A DNA stretch of 64,000 nt from Axinella damicornis (Eukaryota; Porifera; Demospongiae; Axinellida; Axinellidae): contig OZ007509.1 in the NCBI GenBank assembly GCA_963931865.1, positions 3,973,531-4,037,530 on the forward strand, in the 5' to 3' direction. Under the pieces are notes generated by a model, which saw nothing but the letters and a program-made list of their open reading frames with translations, ran no database searches and had not been told where the DNA came from. This document shows, one piece after another, positions 14,701 through 25,390 of the stretch (positions within the stretch are counted from its first letter, which is position 1; every line of letters starts with the position of its first letter). The position numbers were made by a program, and so were the translations under genes.

Positions 14701-17700
14701 CTGAGGGAGGCGGGGTGTAGGGCTGGTTGATAGTGCCACTGGTTGCACCACTACCGGCTGGTGAGCTGAAGGAGGCGGGGTGTAGGGCTGGTTGATAGTG
14801 CCACTGGTTGCACCACTACCGGCTGGTGAGCTGAGGGAGGCGGGGTGTAGGGCTGGTTGATAGTGCCACTGGTTGCACCACTACCGGCTGGTGAGCTGAA
14901 GGAGGCGGGGTGTAGGGCTGGTTGATAGTGCCACTGGTTGCACCACTACCGGCTGGTGAGCTGAGGGAGGCGGGGTGTAGGGCTGGTTGATAGTGCCACT
15001 GGTTGCACCACTACCGGCTGGTGAGCTGAAGGAGGCGGGGTGTAGGGCTGGTTGATAGTGCCACTGGTTGCACCACTACCAGCTGCTGAGCTGAAGGAGG
15101 CGGGGTGTAGGGCTGGTTGATAGTGCCACTGGTTGCACCACTACCGGCGGCGGGGTGTAGGGCTGGTTGATAGTGCCACTGGTTGCACCACTACCGGCTG
15201 GTGAGCTGAGGGAGGCGGGGTGTAGGGCTGGTTGATAGTGCCACTGGTTGCACCACTACCGTCTGGTGAGCTGAAGGAGGCGGGGTGTAGGGCTGGTTGA
15301 CGGGAGGGAGGATTGTAGACCAGGTTGGACATTTCTGTCGCTACATTCCGCTGGATTGCTAGTATGAATGAAAGGCCTACAGAAGCCTTCATCTTGTTGT
15401 TTGAAAACACATTTAGCATAATTTGATTGCAGTTGAGATCGCTAGCCTGCTCAACATGCAAAAGAAGCACTAGCATACAGCACTGAAGGGTTGCTGTGAC
15501 TATTACAGCTGCAGTTTTGAATGTGCACGTGTTGTGTACACTTCGTTTTGTTAGTGGCTCTCAGAGCGAAGCCTGCCCTGTTGAGCTAAACAGAAGCTCT
15601 GCACTATCCCTTATCTGGTCCTTTCCCACAATCTGTGCTGATGACATTTTGTGGACACTGAGGTAATACTATACTGCCTCATGTTTATAAACATTGATCA
15701 GCCCTGTATAATTACCCAATACTATACCTGGTGTTTACAAACACTGAATTGATTTCATCCCAGTATAATTAGTTACACATGTCAGCGTTTGTTAAGTCTC
15801 TCTCCTAGTCTTGTTCCTAGTCTCGTTCCTCTTGGGCAATCTAGTTAACGGTCTCGGGCAGATAATGCACTCACCTTCGGCTTGTGCATTATCTTGACCG
15901 TTAACTAGATTGGCCTCATGCGCTAAACCCCGTAATGCACTATAAACTGGTATATAAATTAATCATGGCCAAAAGTCAGATGTCTCTTGAAATCTAATAT
16001 TTGATGCATGATGGATCGATAATTTAATTCTGAACGCAACAGACCTGTCTCCATACCGGTGAAAGGTTATGTAATAGGAATACATTCACAAGAGGGTATA
16101 TCCAGCTTACGCATGTCATCTCTCTTTCTTGGCAACAACTGAAGAATCACTTACCAAGTCTTGCAAGTCTAGCAGTGTAGTTTGTGACCCGTTTCTGAGA
16201 AGGGCCAGTGCAGTCATGTGACACCTCCTTTTCGGTCATGTGATACAGTATATTGTATCGTGGGAATCGTACTCTTCTCTCAGAGGTGCTGACAGGGTAT
16301 TATATGGCAAGGAGCACGCACAAATCATATCCAGAAGAGTGCACGTGTCGACTCACACTGTCTAATTGCCAAATTCTTGCTATCAAAGAAACTTCGGAAT
16401 ACCAGAATGTTTGTCACATCCCCATGATACAAGCCAGTCAGACATTGCTTGCTCCTCTAGATTTTATTGGAAATAAGACTTCTTTGGTCTTACGTTTTGT
16501 GGCATGGTCTAACTACTAGAAGTCGAAAGTGACAACAATGACTTGTTATTCCCAGAACTTCTGCTAGAATTTGAGGCCAAGCCTCTTCCTTCAGCCACTC
16601 CCATGAAACCCGAGATTGATGCCTTTCATTACCCGTGCGCATGCGCACAGCAGTGTAGAGTGATCGGTTTGTCTGTCCGTCTGTCCATGGAGTTTCAGCC
16701 TTGTTGAAGGCTTAGTTCAGGATAGAAGTGTCAGAATTAAGAAAATACATAACTTACAGACCAGAGATCCACTCGAGAGGCTGACAAAAGCTGCGTGAAA
16801 GTCTTGTTTCTAATTTATACAACTTGACCACACCCTGTTTCTAACATTACTGCCAAAACTTACGGTATCTCATTCTGCATGCTGACATCGCTGCAGCTAT
16901 TAAAAATCGGTAGGCCCATCATGCATGCTGCATGTATTAAGGTGGCGGGCAAGCAATGATACGCATGACTGCGCAATAATTGGAAGCGTGGTTCCAAATC
17001 ACCGATCTCGAGCGCGCCAGCAGCAGCCATCCAAGATGTTGAGTCATCTTTCTTCTTCCAAGGTTGTTGGGCATCCATTGACAGAGTGTCTAGTTGAGCC
17101 CTACGTTATACGTACTTCGTACCATGACAACGCCAGCTACATCTCGGCAAATACAACACGGTTTTTTTCTGTACGTCTCAAAAATCAGCTGAACGTATTT
17201 AGCTAACTTCCACTGGTTACTTAAGGGAGCTACGTTGTCATATGGTGTCAAACGAACGTCTCATCGTGGTTTCTCCCCTGCGACATGTACAAAAATAGAA
17301 AAATTGACCTTGCGATAACACTGTTAACTCCGTATCCGACTAGTTCAGAAGCGTACTTACATAAACTCAACGTAGCCCCCTCCAGACTGGGCCTGTCTTG
17401 ATTCTGAGAAAGAACAGTAGCAGTAGCTTGCGTGCAATGAAACTGAGACGTTCCGAAAAAATTACTTAATTCCATCAATGCTGAATAATTCGCTGTCGCG
17501 TTGTTTGCTGCTCCAGAACATCCTGGCTTGGTACATAAGTAGCACTTACCATGAAGTGTTTGATTGCCACATTTGGTTTCCATTCATGGCAGGACTTGCA
17601 GATTACAACATATTTGATGACATAATTATCAATTCCAAATTCACTTGCCCGCCACCTTAAAAATCGGCGTATGCCTCATGTCAAAGTAGCGCACGGGGTA

Positions 17701-20700
17701 CGTGCTCTGCTGAGCACCTCTAGTTCGTTGGACAAACTGCACAAGACTGAAAGTGAAGAAATGCAACAAGAACTGGAATGTGGGTGAAACGAATCGAAAA
17801 ATGAAACAGAGCTAACTATGTACTATTCACTTGGACTCTGAATATAATTATGTCTTGCATTTCCAGCTGCTATTCATGCATATAACACTGAAAGCAATTA
17901 AGATTAGTCTGTGATAATTACACTGAAAGATATGAATATTAGTCGGTGATAACTATGGTACGGTCAACTGTACTTGACTTCTACTCGACTTCGGACTTGA
18001 CTTCAGGTGTATTGGACTTGACTTCAGGTGTATTGTACTTGACATGGATGACTTGTACTCGATTTCGGGTGAATTGTACTCAACTTAGGGTGAATACTCG
18101 GCTGAGGTGAATTGTACTCGGCTTCGGGTGAATTGTACTCGACTTCGGGTGAATCTCGAATTCATGCAATTCCCTCCTGCATTACTCGTGCTGCGTATTA
18201 ATCCCAAATACCACAGCAAACCAAACTATTACATACAGTGTATACAAGTAGTACTTGTATGGATGCAACTGATCAAATTAGCATTGCGTATGTAAACACA
18301 TGAGATCACGGGAACCCCCTAAGTTGGAATCACATTTTGGAGCCTTTAATGGAAGATCAGCTGACAGCATGTAATGTTATTGTATAAGATTATGACACTT
18401 CCAGGATGTGGTGCGGATAGAAGCATTTCAGTTTTGTGAACCCTCTTCTTATGGTATAATACCATCACTTGAAAATTGCTGTATCCTCTTGCTATATCCT
18501 CTCACATGTTGTTACCTAGTATGCAATACTTCTCTGCCATAAATAGTTCTATTTGTGAATAACGACCTCACTCCTGGTAGGCTTGACGATACCTCACCGC
18601 ATGCCTTTCCTTACTAGTACTCCGACCTTGTGGGTACTTTCAGCGAACATTCACATGGCTCGTACTTACAGCTTATCCCACACATACGATGGTTGAAGCA
18701 AGCAATGATGGCATACGGGAAGACAAACTCTACCGCTTAGGTGAGCTTCTGCCGTCAGTGGGCAACATTAGTCATGATGGTGTAATGATAGTCTTTGTGC
18801 TCCTTACCGGAATGTATCTAAGCATTTTTGACCTACCAGTGTTAACTTACGGTACATGTCTTAGAAACCTTTCCGTCGTTGGTCCCCAGAAGACCTAAAT
18901 GCAGCTACTAAACGAAGCTCTGGAAGATCTGTAAGTGAAGCTGCACCACTTTCGGAGATTTAGGTACGTACAAAGCCAACAGTCTTTGGATGCATCTTCA
19001 GGTTTGTGGCAAAGCTGGGCCGCAAACAAATGTCGGAAAAGCATTCCGAATCTTGGCGTCAATGTGTACCGTACCACAGGCTTGACTACTTTCACCCACT
19101 GTAGCCAAAATATTGAGTACTAACGTGTTAGACCTGCCTGGCCGGTTGCACGCTCACATAACTGGCCCAGCAGGGAGGGTCTGACAGGCTAGACTGAGCT
19201 ACCAAGTAGCTATATCTCCTTTCAAATTATCACTGTTTTGCTTGATGATGAACTGCTGCTGTTGTTCCAAGGGAAATTCAATTGTACTTGCAAATGTGTA
19301 GTTGTTGCCATGGGCATTTAATATGACATTAGGTTATCTGATTGTATGTTATTCCTCCAAAAATCCTGGTTGGGTGGACAACTATATACCAGTCTCCTGA
19401 AAACATGTCCAAGACCACCTTTCCTTCTGATAAGTTGATACCATATCAACTCCTGTTAGTTCTATCCTGCTTTTCGATCAGGCTAGTTGTATTTTACTAC
19501 ACTGTGGCATCATACCGCAAATATATACATGACCAGGTCCGCTCTTCCAAGGGAAATTTCTTTATTCACTGGACTGGACTGGACTGGACTGGAGAAGGTA
19601 CATGCATATTTAATGAGCTTCAGCAATGACCTTCAGCAATGAGCTTCAGTCAGATAATTATACTACAGCAAAAGGTTCGATTTCGGCAGTAAATTAATGC
19701 TCTTCTAATTTTTCGTTGAGGCTCATTAAATATGCACATAACCTTTGACCTCTACCAACTCGAGGAAAGACGAAAGCAGGCTATGCAAGCAACGTTAGTG
19801 TATAAATAAGTATGCTTAGCTTCTGTCCTACACTGAAAAAGGCATTACAGATATTTGGGTGAGTCCAGTCCACTCCAGTCCAGTCCAGTGCAGTAAATAA
19901 AGACACCCAAATTTAATTAATTATCAAATGTCTAGTCATTGCTATGAGCATTTTAATATGACATTAGGCTATCTGATTGTACATTCATAGTATTATTCCT
20001 CCCAAAAACCCTGGTTGGGTGGACAGCCACCAGTCTCCTGAAAACATGTCCAAGACCACCTTTCCCCAGCAACATTACCACCTTTCTGATAAGTAGATAC
20101 CCTATCAATTCCTGTTATCATTTCCTGGTATTACATAGTTCAGGTCTTAGCTGAAGCAGACAACTGTTCTATCTTGCTTTTCGATCAGGCTAGTTGTAGA
20201 CCAGGCTAGTTGTATTTTACTACGCTGCGGCATCATACCACAACTATATATGTGCCCAGGTCCGCTATTCCAAGGGTAATTTAATTCTCTGTATTTGCAA
20301 TTGTCTAATCGTTGCTCTGGGCATTTTAATATGACATTACGCTATCTGATTGTACATTCATAGTATCCTCCCAAAAACCTGCACACCAGTCTCCTGAAAA
20401 CATGTCCAAGACCACCTTTCCCCAGCAACATTACCACTTTGCTGATAAGTAGATACCATATCAGTTCCGCTGAAGGAGACAACTGTTCTATCTTGCTTTT
20501 CGATCAGGCCTGCTAGTTGTATTTTACTACACTGTGGCATCATACCACAACTATGTACACGCCCAGGTCCGCTCTTCAGAAGCCCTTGACCCTGGTTATG
20601 TAACAACCCCATGACAAAACTCTAAAACTAGAAAAGCATGCGCTGCCAGAGGAGAGAGATTGTGTTGAGTGAAGCCACTGCTCCATCATATATACTGTGA

Positions 20701-22865
20701 GCCAGTCGTGATACAAACCAGTGCCTCTACTTGCGGACTGTATTCCTACTCACAATGAAATGTGTTTGTATACTGAGTTTGGAAGTATTAGTTGCATATC
20801 GCACATGTTTGGAAATAGTACTGGGACGATATATCGATATTATATATTGTCAATCTACCTACTCAATATCTAAATATCGATATATCGTTTTAACCCTAAT
20901 CACATACTTATAGAGTTGCCATACATTTACTCCCATAGAAAAGCGTGCAATTTTTTTCCAAATTGCACGGTTATTGTAGCCCAAGGGCTGTCAGAAATTG
21001 CACAGTTACGAAGCGGCCACGGCGTGCGCTAACCAATCAGGTCAAGCTCCGCCCTAGCAATGAGCGTCCGCGTCATGGCTACGCCTCGTTTTCATTAGCA
21101 ACAGTTGAAAATGGCTGTACTGTGTGAACGCTCGCGTTGTTTAAGCTTTCTGTGCCTGAGCTGAAGAAACGCTGTGAGAACCGAACTATAGCATGGCAGA
21201 AGTGTTGTCACAGAAACGGTGGCGCTAGTCATTGTGCCATACTAGTGCTGCAGCCTTACTGTTCGTGGCTGTTATGCGCACACAGGCTCTGTGCTGCTGT
21301 TTTGGGACCCTGGGTGTCAGTTTCAACACCGCGCTTCCGTCCTAAAGCTTAACTGCACAACAGGTCAGTACTCTGGGCAAATAAGATAAGTAGCATGTAG
21401 TTCGCTCGCGCACGAGCGCTTTTTGTGGCTGGGGCGTGGCTTTAGTCGCTCAAACCGCTTCCTTTCGACCATGCCTTGGCGCCATGCCTGGAAGTATATG
21501 ATTAGTGTTTAATCACATGTATTCTCGTGCCATTTGGGAATAATTGCACTCACAACAGTCATAAATTGCACTCGCTATCCCTTGTGCAATTACTTTGCCT
21601 GTTGCTCATGCAATTATTCCCAAATTGCACTCAAAACCCATGTGATTACCTATACAAATCAGATGAAAATCGCGATTATTGAGTGCATAACTTGCACAGG
21701 TACAATTCAAATTTCACTTATCAGTGGTCAATTGCCGGCGCACCACACTTCAACAGATTACACTCCTGGTAGGGGAAAAATTGTGCCGCGTAATGTAATT
21801 AAATAATGTAATAAACGTTTGACTACTTCGGAATGGCCTACAAAGATTCTGACTACACCGTCGTGATCGCTATGATGCAGTGACACAAAATCAAAATAAT
21901 TGTGCTGAAGCTCACCTTGGTGGCGGAGATACAAGCGCTTTTGTCGTGCCGTCGGCCGCCATTGCTCGATCGCTGTCTTCGACGTTGGCTGCCAGTACAG
22001 TCTTACGAAGGCCCCACAAAGATTCTGACTACACAGCCGCGATCGCTATCGTTCACTGATGCTGACATGCCAAAACTCACCGTGCTGGCTGCTGTAATAA
22101 TGTCTTGTCTTCCATTTGGTCGCCATTGCTCGCGATCGACTGAGCGTGGTTGCCACGTGGCATGTGCGTTAATTGGAACGAATTGCTTGCGCTACGGCGG
22201 GGTTGCGCTAGGCGGGGTGCAACGCGGCTATGAATGGTACATGTACTTGAGAGCACTATATAATTTCTGATCTTCCCTATATATATACAGCTATCATGGT
22301 ACTCATGTCGTGTGATAATTGGAACAAACTGTCACACTTAGCTTGTGCTACCGTTTAACTGCGGCTACCAGGAGTGCGGTTGCCCCTCGATAACTTGGGG
22401 CTTTAGTGGAATTTGAACCCAGGGCTGAACCTGAGCTGAGCCCTAATGATTTCACTCTACCAGTGCACTATCACCACCCCACAATAAAGGTGTCGGTGCT
22501 TGACAGCGATCACAACATGTTGTCAGAATCTTTGTGTGCTTTGGCAATACAAGTTTGATTAATTACATTACATTATGCAGAACAATCTTTCCAAGAGTGA
22601 GAGAGTTTGATCATCCAGTGACAGCATGCACTCACTGGATGCTCTGGAACATACTTCCTATTTGCAACGCACTACTGGTATCCATGGTAACATAAACCAC
22701 ATCATTATATTTCCTTGCAGAAGCGGCCAAGAAGAGATGATCCACTTAAGAGTTTCACTTACGATCCTGAAGGTGCTAGACCAAGCAAAAGGTACTGCTC
22801 ATTGTTCCACAACAAGGAGCACAGTTGTTGTGATTTCAGAACCACTCTAGCATGTGCACGAGAGA

Positions 22866-22900
<35 letters not shown>

Positions 22901-24618
22901 TATGATTCCTGTGTGTTGCTGAGTGTGTGTGCACCTGAGTGGTTTAGTCTGGAAGTGAGGTGTGATTCACAGGATGTTTGCTATTTACTCTTCCTCTTAT
23001 GGAAGTTGGAACAAGTTTCCTCTTCCTTGCTAATAATTATGGAAATGAAAATAGTATAATTATGCAGTACCTTGTAGGGTGAAATTCTGACCATAAACAA
23101 GGCGCTGTATGGTTCACAGGATGCAGTGTTGTATAGGAAGTATTGATACCAGTAGGTTTTCTCTTTCTTGTTGTGGCCCTAAATCCTAGGTTTCACCAAA
23201 ACCTCATGACAGTGAAGGAAGTATTGCATGTATACTTGCAATTAGTCCTGTGCCTTATGGAGAAGTGATTACTGTGAATTTTCCTGTCATGAGGAGAGAA
23301 CTTGGAAGTAACAAGTTGTCTTAGTTCCAGTTCTGAGATAATATCACTCTTCCCTTATTCCCCGCCCTTTCCCACCCATGCAGCTTTGATACTACAAAGT
23401 TAACTACATACACGCAACATGCCAATCTTGCGTGCAAGTGTTATGGTTTAGTCAAAATGGTCAATGAGGCTGCAAAGATATGAAATTTGCTGAGGGCACT
23501 GCAACTAAATCAACTTCACATCATGGGCACATCCTGCACACTAGCATAATTGAAGTCATATCTTTCCTTGCCCACTCATTGCTTGCTGTGTGTATGTACA
23601 ACTGACTTCCACCTACTTACATTCTAGCTCTCTTGTTTTGACAACTACAACACATGATTGAGTACCTGCCGGCATGGTTGGAGATCTGACTGATGTGAAC
23701 TCGAGACATGTACATATGTATAGCGTACACTTCAAGTCATGCATTGGCCAACTTGCGCTTCAGGTCATGACATACATTCATGCATTAGCCATCATACATC
23801 GCACACACTTCAGGTCATGACATGCATAGTGTACACTTCAGGTCATGCATTGGCCATCATACATACGTACGTAGCATACACTTCAGGTCATGACATGCAT
23901 AGTGTACACTTCCCGCATTGGCCATCATGCATAGCGTACACTTCATGTCATGCATTAGCCATCATACATCGCACACACTTCAGGTCATGACATGCATAGC
24001 ATACACTTCAGGTCATGCATTGGCCATCATACGCGTTGGCCAACCTCTCCATTCTCCTACACAGAGATTGACATAATTGTACTGTCTAGATATAACCATG
24101 TGAACTACAACAGTACATGCAGAGAAGTGTAGAGACTTTTTTTCCCGGCAATACCTGTACTTCTACCACAGTGCATGGGCGTTCCTTTGATGTACCACGG
24201 AGGATAATCGGTTATCCTCTGCTATGACATCATAGCGGAGGATAACCGATTTATCCTCCGCGGTACATCAAAGGATCGCCACACTGTGCTGAGAATCAGA
24301 GAGTTGTATACCTGTCTAGCAGCCGGATCCAGCTACTAACTTGACTTGGAGGTTATGTCTGTGGTGGAAGCCGGATCTACTACATCGACTCGGAGGTTAT
24401 GCGGTTTATCCTCCTTGGGAAAATTTAGCCTCAGCTTCGCCTCGGCCAAATTTTCCCACGGACGATAAATTGCATAACCTCCGCGTCGACGTAGTAGATC
24501 CTATACATCCACACTAAGAAACACTATCCATTTTGTCTGGAGTAACACAATATAGCCTATTGTCAGAAGCTGCATCTAAATTTCTTTGTTTCCTTTTAGG
24601 CTAAGAAGAGGTAGCTAG
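204..24618 (+). CDS. DDX56: DDX56 nucleolar DEAD-box RNA helicase, C-terminal half (5' exons outside the window)
   Basis: Spliced coding exons are 204-361, 816-882, 2135-2235, 2431-2498, 2835-2865, 3096-3154, 3718-3823, 13499-13584, 22721-22791 and 24600-24618 (TAG). All junctions are GT-AG and phases agree throughout, giving 254 residues plus a split first codon. The first exon encodes [20 protein letters not shown], then a Lys/Arg-rich insert, then SRGIDF. This is helicase motif V interrupted by a basic insert, as in animal DDX56. Motif VI (HRVGRTAR) is split over exons two and three. Later peptides such as [24 protein letters not shown] and [14 protein letters not shown] match the family-specific C-terminal region, and DDPLKSF precedes a basic tail. 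DDX56 is an ATP-dependent RNA helicase needed for 60S ribosome assembly in the nucleolus. Oddities are a 31-bp exon, a last exon coding only six residues, and introns of 9.7 and 9.1 kb filled with repeats. Family identity is very secure; the two exons beyond 13 kb are assigned from phase and weaker similarity. Confidence 0.93.
520..802 (+). repeat. Polypyrimidine tract ending in 26 C, directly before a DDX56 acceptor
   Basis: About 280 bp of almost pure C/T on the sense strand finish as a run of 26 C (777-802). The AG of the second visible DDX56 exon is at 814-815. The open frames here on both strands are low-complexity Pro or Gly products, not genes. Confidence 0.9.
1237..1990 (+). repeat. 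Minisatellite, about 19 units of 37-41 bp, copying a 3' splice site
   Basis: The unit reads CCCATACTCCCTTCTCTGCA followed by GCACTGCCATCTTAGATC, with occasional variants. The sequence just before and across the DDX56 exon at 2135 (2103-2140: CATCTTAG, TTCCCATACTCCC, TTCTCTGCAGCACTGC) is one more unit. That last unit is separated from the array by a foldback element (1997-2055) and 37 C (2065-2101). Confidence 0.9.
1997..2055. mobile_element. Foldback element, TAGCC family, 59 bp
   Basis: Begins TAGCATCATTCCCAGACC and ends GGGAATGAGGCTA as its inverted match. The flanks CCATGCTCC and CCATCCTCT agree at 7 of 9 positions, a decayed 9-bp duplication. Confidence 0.55.
2500..2790 (+). repeat. C/T-rich tract before the 31-bp DDX56 exon
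   Basis: Irregular CCCTCTCC and CCTCCCTC repeats occupy nearly all of the 336-bp intron upstream of the exon at 2835. They are pyrimidine-rich on the sense strand. Confidence 0.85.
3170..3640 (+). repeat. (CCCT)n expansion, about 470 bp, in a DDX56 intron
   Basis: Nearly uninterrupted CCTCCCTCCC repeats lie between exons 3096-3154 and 3718-3823. The Gly/Arg/Glu-rich open frames on the minus strand are translation of this repeat. Confidence 0.95.
3960..4470 (+). repeat. Irregular tandem repeat of about 50 bp
   Basis: Units carry CCTCCTACAGTACCTT and GAACAATAGACTCCAT. Two units contain the palindromic junction CCATACTGAGGTATGG with an inverted copy of the neighbouring segment. It lies at the start of the 9.7-kb DDX56 intron (3824-13498). 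Confidence 0.8.
5391..5459. mobile_element. Foldback element, TAGCC family, 69 bp
   Basis: TAGCCTGGCCTCATTCCCAG at the left faces GGCCTGGGAATGAGGCTA at the right. The region from 4471 to 7560 otherwise holds diverged short duplications, a SINE-like copy and no gene that I can support. Confidence 0.75.
6070..6165 (-). mobile_element. tRNA-derived SINE-like copy
   Basis: Read on the minus strand, GGTGGTGCTTTGGGTAGAG resembles an A box and GGTTTTGAATCC a B box, then CCACTAAAGCCC. The same head and the same ending occur at 22395-22485, so this is a repeat family rather than a tRNA gene. Confidence 0.5.
6837..6953. mobile_element. Inverted-repeat element, GTGGCTATTGGTCCGGC family, 117 bp
   Basis: The left end TGTGGCTATTGGTCCGGCAG and the right end AGACCAATAGCCAC are inverted matches. 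A longer relative lies at 35182-35622. Confidence 0.6.
7565..8560 (+). repeat. Tandem repeat, 77-bp unit, in two blocks
   Basis: Units contain CCACTCTTCCGGCCAGTTGT, ACTAGAATGTCGAGTGGAAA and GTGATGCACATGACGAGGAG. Blocks at about 7565-8095 and 8385-8560 are separated by unique sequence. One unit near 7765 is shortened. Open frames on both strands are by-products. Confidence 0.9.
11678..12565 (+). other. Possible retroposed segment ending in a 24-A tail, with a 202-codon open frame
   Basis: A run of 40 C (11678-11717) is followed by about 820 bp of A/C-rich DNA ending in a poly(A) run at 12541-12565. An open frame of 202 codons (11778-12386) lies inside, but its product matches nothing I recognise and has no signal or motif. 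It could be a retropseudogene or repeat. Nothing shows it is a gene. Confidence 0.25.
13604..13806 (+). repeat. 24-bp minisatellite with palindromic core, right after a DDX56 exon
   Basis: Seven to eight units of ATTGACAGTGATGTCATCATC type start 20 bp past the donor of exon 13499-13584. All frames are open because the unit has no stop on either strand. Confidence 0.9.
14481..15300 (+). repeat. 65-bp minisatellite, about 12.5 copies
   Basis: The unit begins GTTGCACCACTACCGGCTGG and ends GGTTGATAGTGCCACTG. Units carrying GAGGGAGG and GAAGGAGG partly alternate, which suggests expansion by a two-unit step. One unit near 15146 is truncated. It lies in the 9.1-kb DDX56 intron (13585-22720). Confidence 0.95.
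15837..15962. mobile_element. Foldback element related to the hairpin at 35413
   Basis: CAATCTAGTTAACGGTCTCG and its inverted match CCGTTAACTAGATTG flank a short loop with ATAATGCACTC and GTGCATTAT. It continues to AACTGGTATATAAAT as at 35576. The left outer arm appears lost. Confidence 0.7.
16941..17656. mobile_element. 716-bp inverted-repeat element flanked by TTAA
   Basis: GGTGGCGGGCAAG at the left matches CTTGCCCGCCACC at the right, each bordered by TTAA (16937-16940, 17657-17660). TTAA duplication is the mark of piggyBac-type insertion. No transposase frame is present, so it is non-autonomous. Its right part (from about 17490) has a partial relative at 43420-43575. Confidence 0.6.
17985..18155 (+). 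repeat. Short tandem repeat of about 21 bp
   Basis: Units of the type TGTACTCGACTTCGGGTGAAT recur with variation about seven times. Apart from diverged repeats I see no gene from 17660 to 22720. Confidence 0.75.
19255..20580 (+). repeat. Three tandem copies of a 300-400-bp segment, one split by an insertion
   Basis: Each copy has CCAAGGG then AATATGACATTA, TCTGATTGTA and CAGTCTCCTGAAAACATGTC. The copies start near 19267, 19545 and 20270. The middle one is interrupted by a foldback element (about 19560-19895). Confidence 0.85.
19560..19895. mobile_element. Foldback element inserted in a tandem-repeat copy
   Basis: The ends CTTTATTCACTGGACTGGAC and CCAGTCCAGTGCAGTAAATA are inverted, with a second inverted pair (ATATTTAATGAGC and GCTCATTAAATAT) further in. 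AAATTT occurs on both sides and may be the target duplication. The uninterrupted third copy (from 20270) gives an empty-site comparison. Confidence 0.6.
21756..22605. mobile_element. Inverted-repeat transposon remnant, TTACACTCCTGGTAGGGG ends
   Basis: Inside the left end, AATGTAATTAA then AAAGATTCTGACTACACC and GTGATCGCTAT recur inverted at 22500-22590 (GCGATCACAACA, GTCAGAATCTTTGTG, TTACATTACATTATG). A second, partial copy is at 47645-48000. A SINE-like sequence (22395-22485) sits within it. No transposase frame is seen. Confidence 0.6.
22395..22485 (-). mobile_element. tRNA-derived SINE-like copy
   Basis: On the minus strand GGGGTGGTGATAGTGCACTG carries an A box (TAGTGCACTGG). About 40 nt later GGGTTCAAATTCC is close to a B box, then CCACTAAAGCCCC pairs in part with the start. 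The anticodon arm is too long for a functional tRNA. It shares its ending with the copy at 6070-6165. Confidence 0.55.
22869..22898. repeat. (TG)n microsatellite
   Basis: A pure TG run of about 15 repeats lies just inside the last DDX56 intron (22792-24599). Confidence 0.95.
23710..24040 (+). repeat. Irregular tandem repeat with TACACTTCAGGTCATGCATT units
   Basis: Roughly 35-60-bp units combine TCAGGTCATGACATGCATAG and GCATTGGCCATCATACAT in varying order. The open frame across it is a repeat product. Confidence 0.8.
24179..24281. repeat. Near-perfect inverted repeat, arms about 50 bp
   Basis: CCTTTGATGTACCACGGAGG with TATCCTCTGCTATGA faces TCATAGCGGAGGATA with CCTCCGCGGTACATCAAAGG across two bases. 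It looks like a small foldback transposon. Confidence 0.8.
24366..24499. repeat. Second inverted repeat, arms about 60 bp
   Basis: GGATCTACTACATCGACTCG, GAGGTTATGC and GGGAAAATTT face AAATTTTCCC, GCATAACCTC and CGACGTAGTAGATCC around a loop with CAGCTTCGCC. A diverged copy of the left arm is at about 24320-24365. Confidence 0.75.
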
Positions 24619-24690
24619 GATTCTGAGGATCTCCTCTCCAGGAACAGCAACTATCCTTAGTGCAATCAACTGTTTGCTACAATATTGGAC

Positions 24691-24696
24691 ATTAAA
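24691..24696 (+). terminator. Probable DDX56 polyadenylation signal ATTAAA
   Basis: ATTAAA lies 73 bp past the DDX56 stop codon in AT-rich DNA. It is the commonest variant of AATAAA. No better candidate is seen between the stop and this site. Confidence 0.5.
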
Positions 24697-25287
24697 TATT
24701 ATAGCACGACAATATTTCTATTGCACTGAATGTTGAAATTGTATTTTTCATTATGTCCAGGATCATCACATGGCAGTGTGTATACATATGTAAATGAGCT
24801 GGATATTGTGACCTACCTTATAATGGGTGCGGCAATACTTTAGCATTGGCGTTGGTGCTGATAGGTACAAATGTACTATATCAGATTCATTGTGGCCATT
24901 TCCATTACCTGCATGGAACCAATAAAGAAGCAATCAAGATTTTTGTGCTTGTTTTTCTGATATTTCAGTACCTACGTCCATATAGTATCAGTATCGGTAC
25001 TGGCCAGGGGGTTAATATATATATTGGCATCTGTGGTGGTGTCAGTGTACCCTTAATACCTTGAATGCCCATTCCTAAATGAATTTTAAGGGAAAGGTGC
25101 ACAAACAATACATTGTGAATTGATTATGCGTACAATAATGACATTGGTAATTGCTTATACTTCCAGAACTGTGTGGTACCACGATGGACTGTGTTTGTAG
25201 TTGAGTTACAGTAAACCTCAATACAAACGCTCTGAAATTTCTTCCTACAAGCAATTTTAGTGGAATGTGACGTCGTGTTATCCTCCT

Positions 25288-25390
25288 TACCCTCATTTCC
25301 AGGCAGGCCTTCTACACCTCTAGATTTTGATCGCTTGCATACTGCAAGCGTTCAAAAACTGGAGGTGTCGAAGGTCTGGGAACGAGGCTA
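25288..25390. mobile_element. Foldback element, TAGCC family, about 103 bp
   Basis: Left end CCCTCATTTCCAGG is degenerate; right end GGTCTGGGAACGAGGCTA is intact. Inner arms with TACACCTCTAG and CTGGAGGTGT also pair. Confidence 0.6.

Noticed and set aside
22381..22490. tRNA gene
   Set aside because: A and B boxes are present but the anticodon arm is malformed and the sequence recurs at 6070, so it is a SINE-like repeat.
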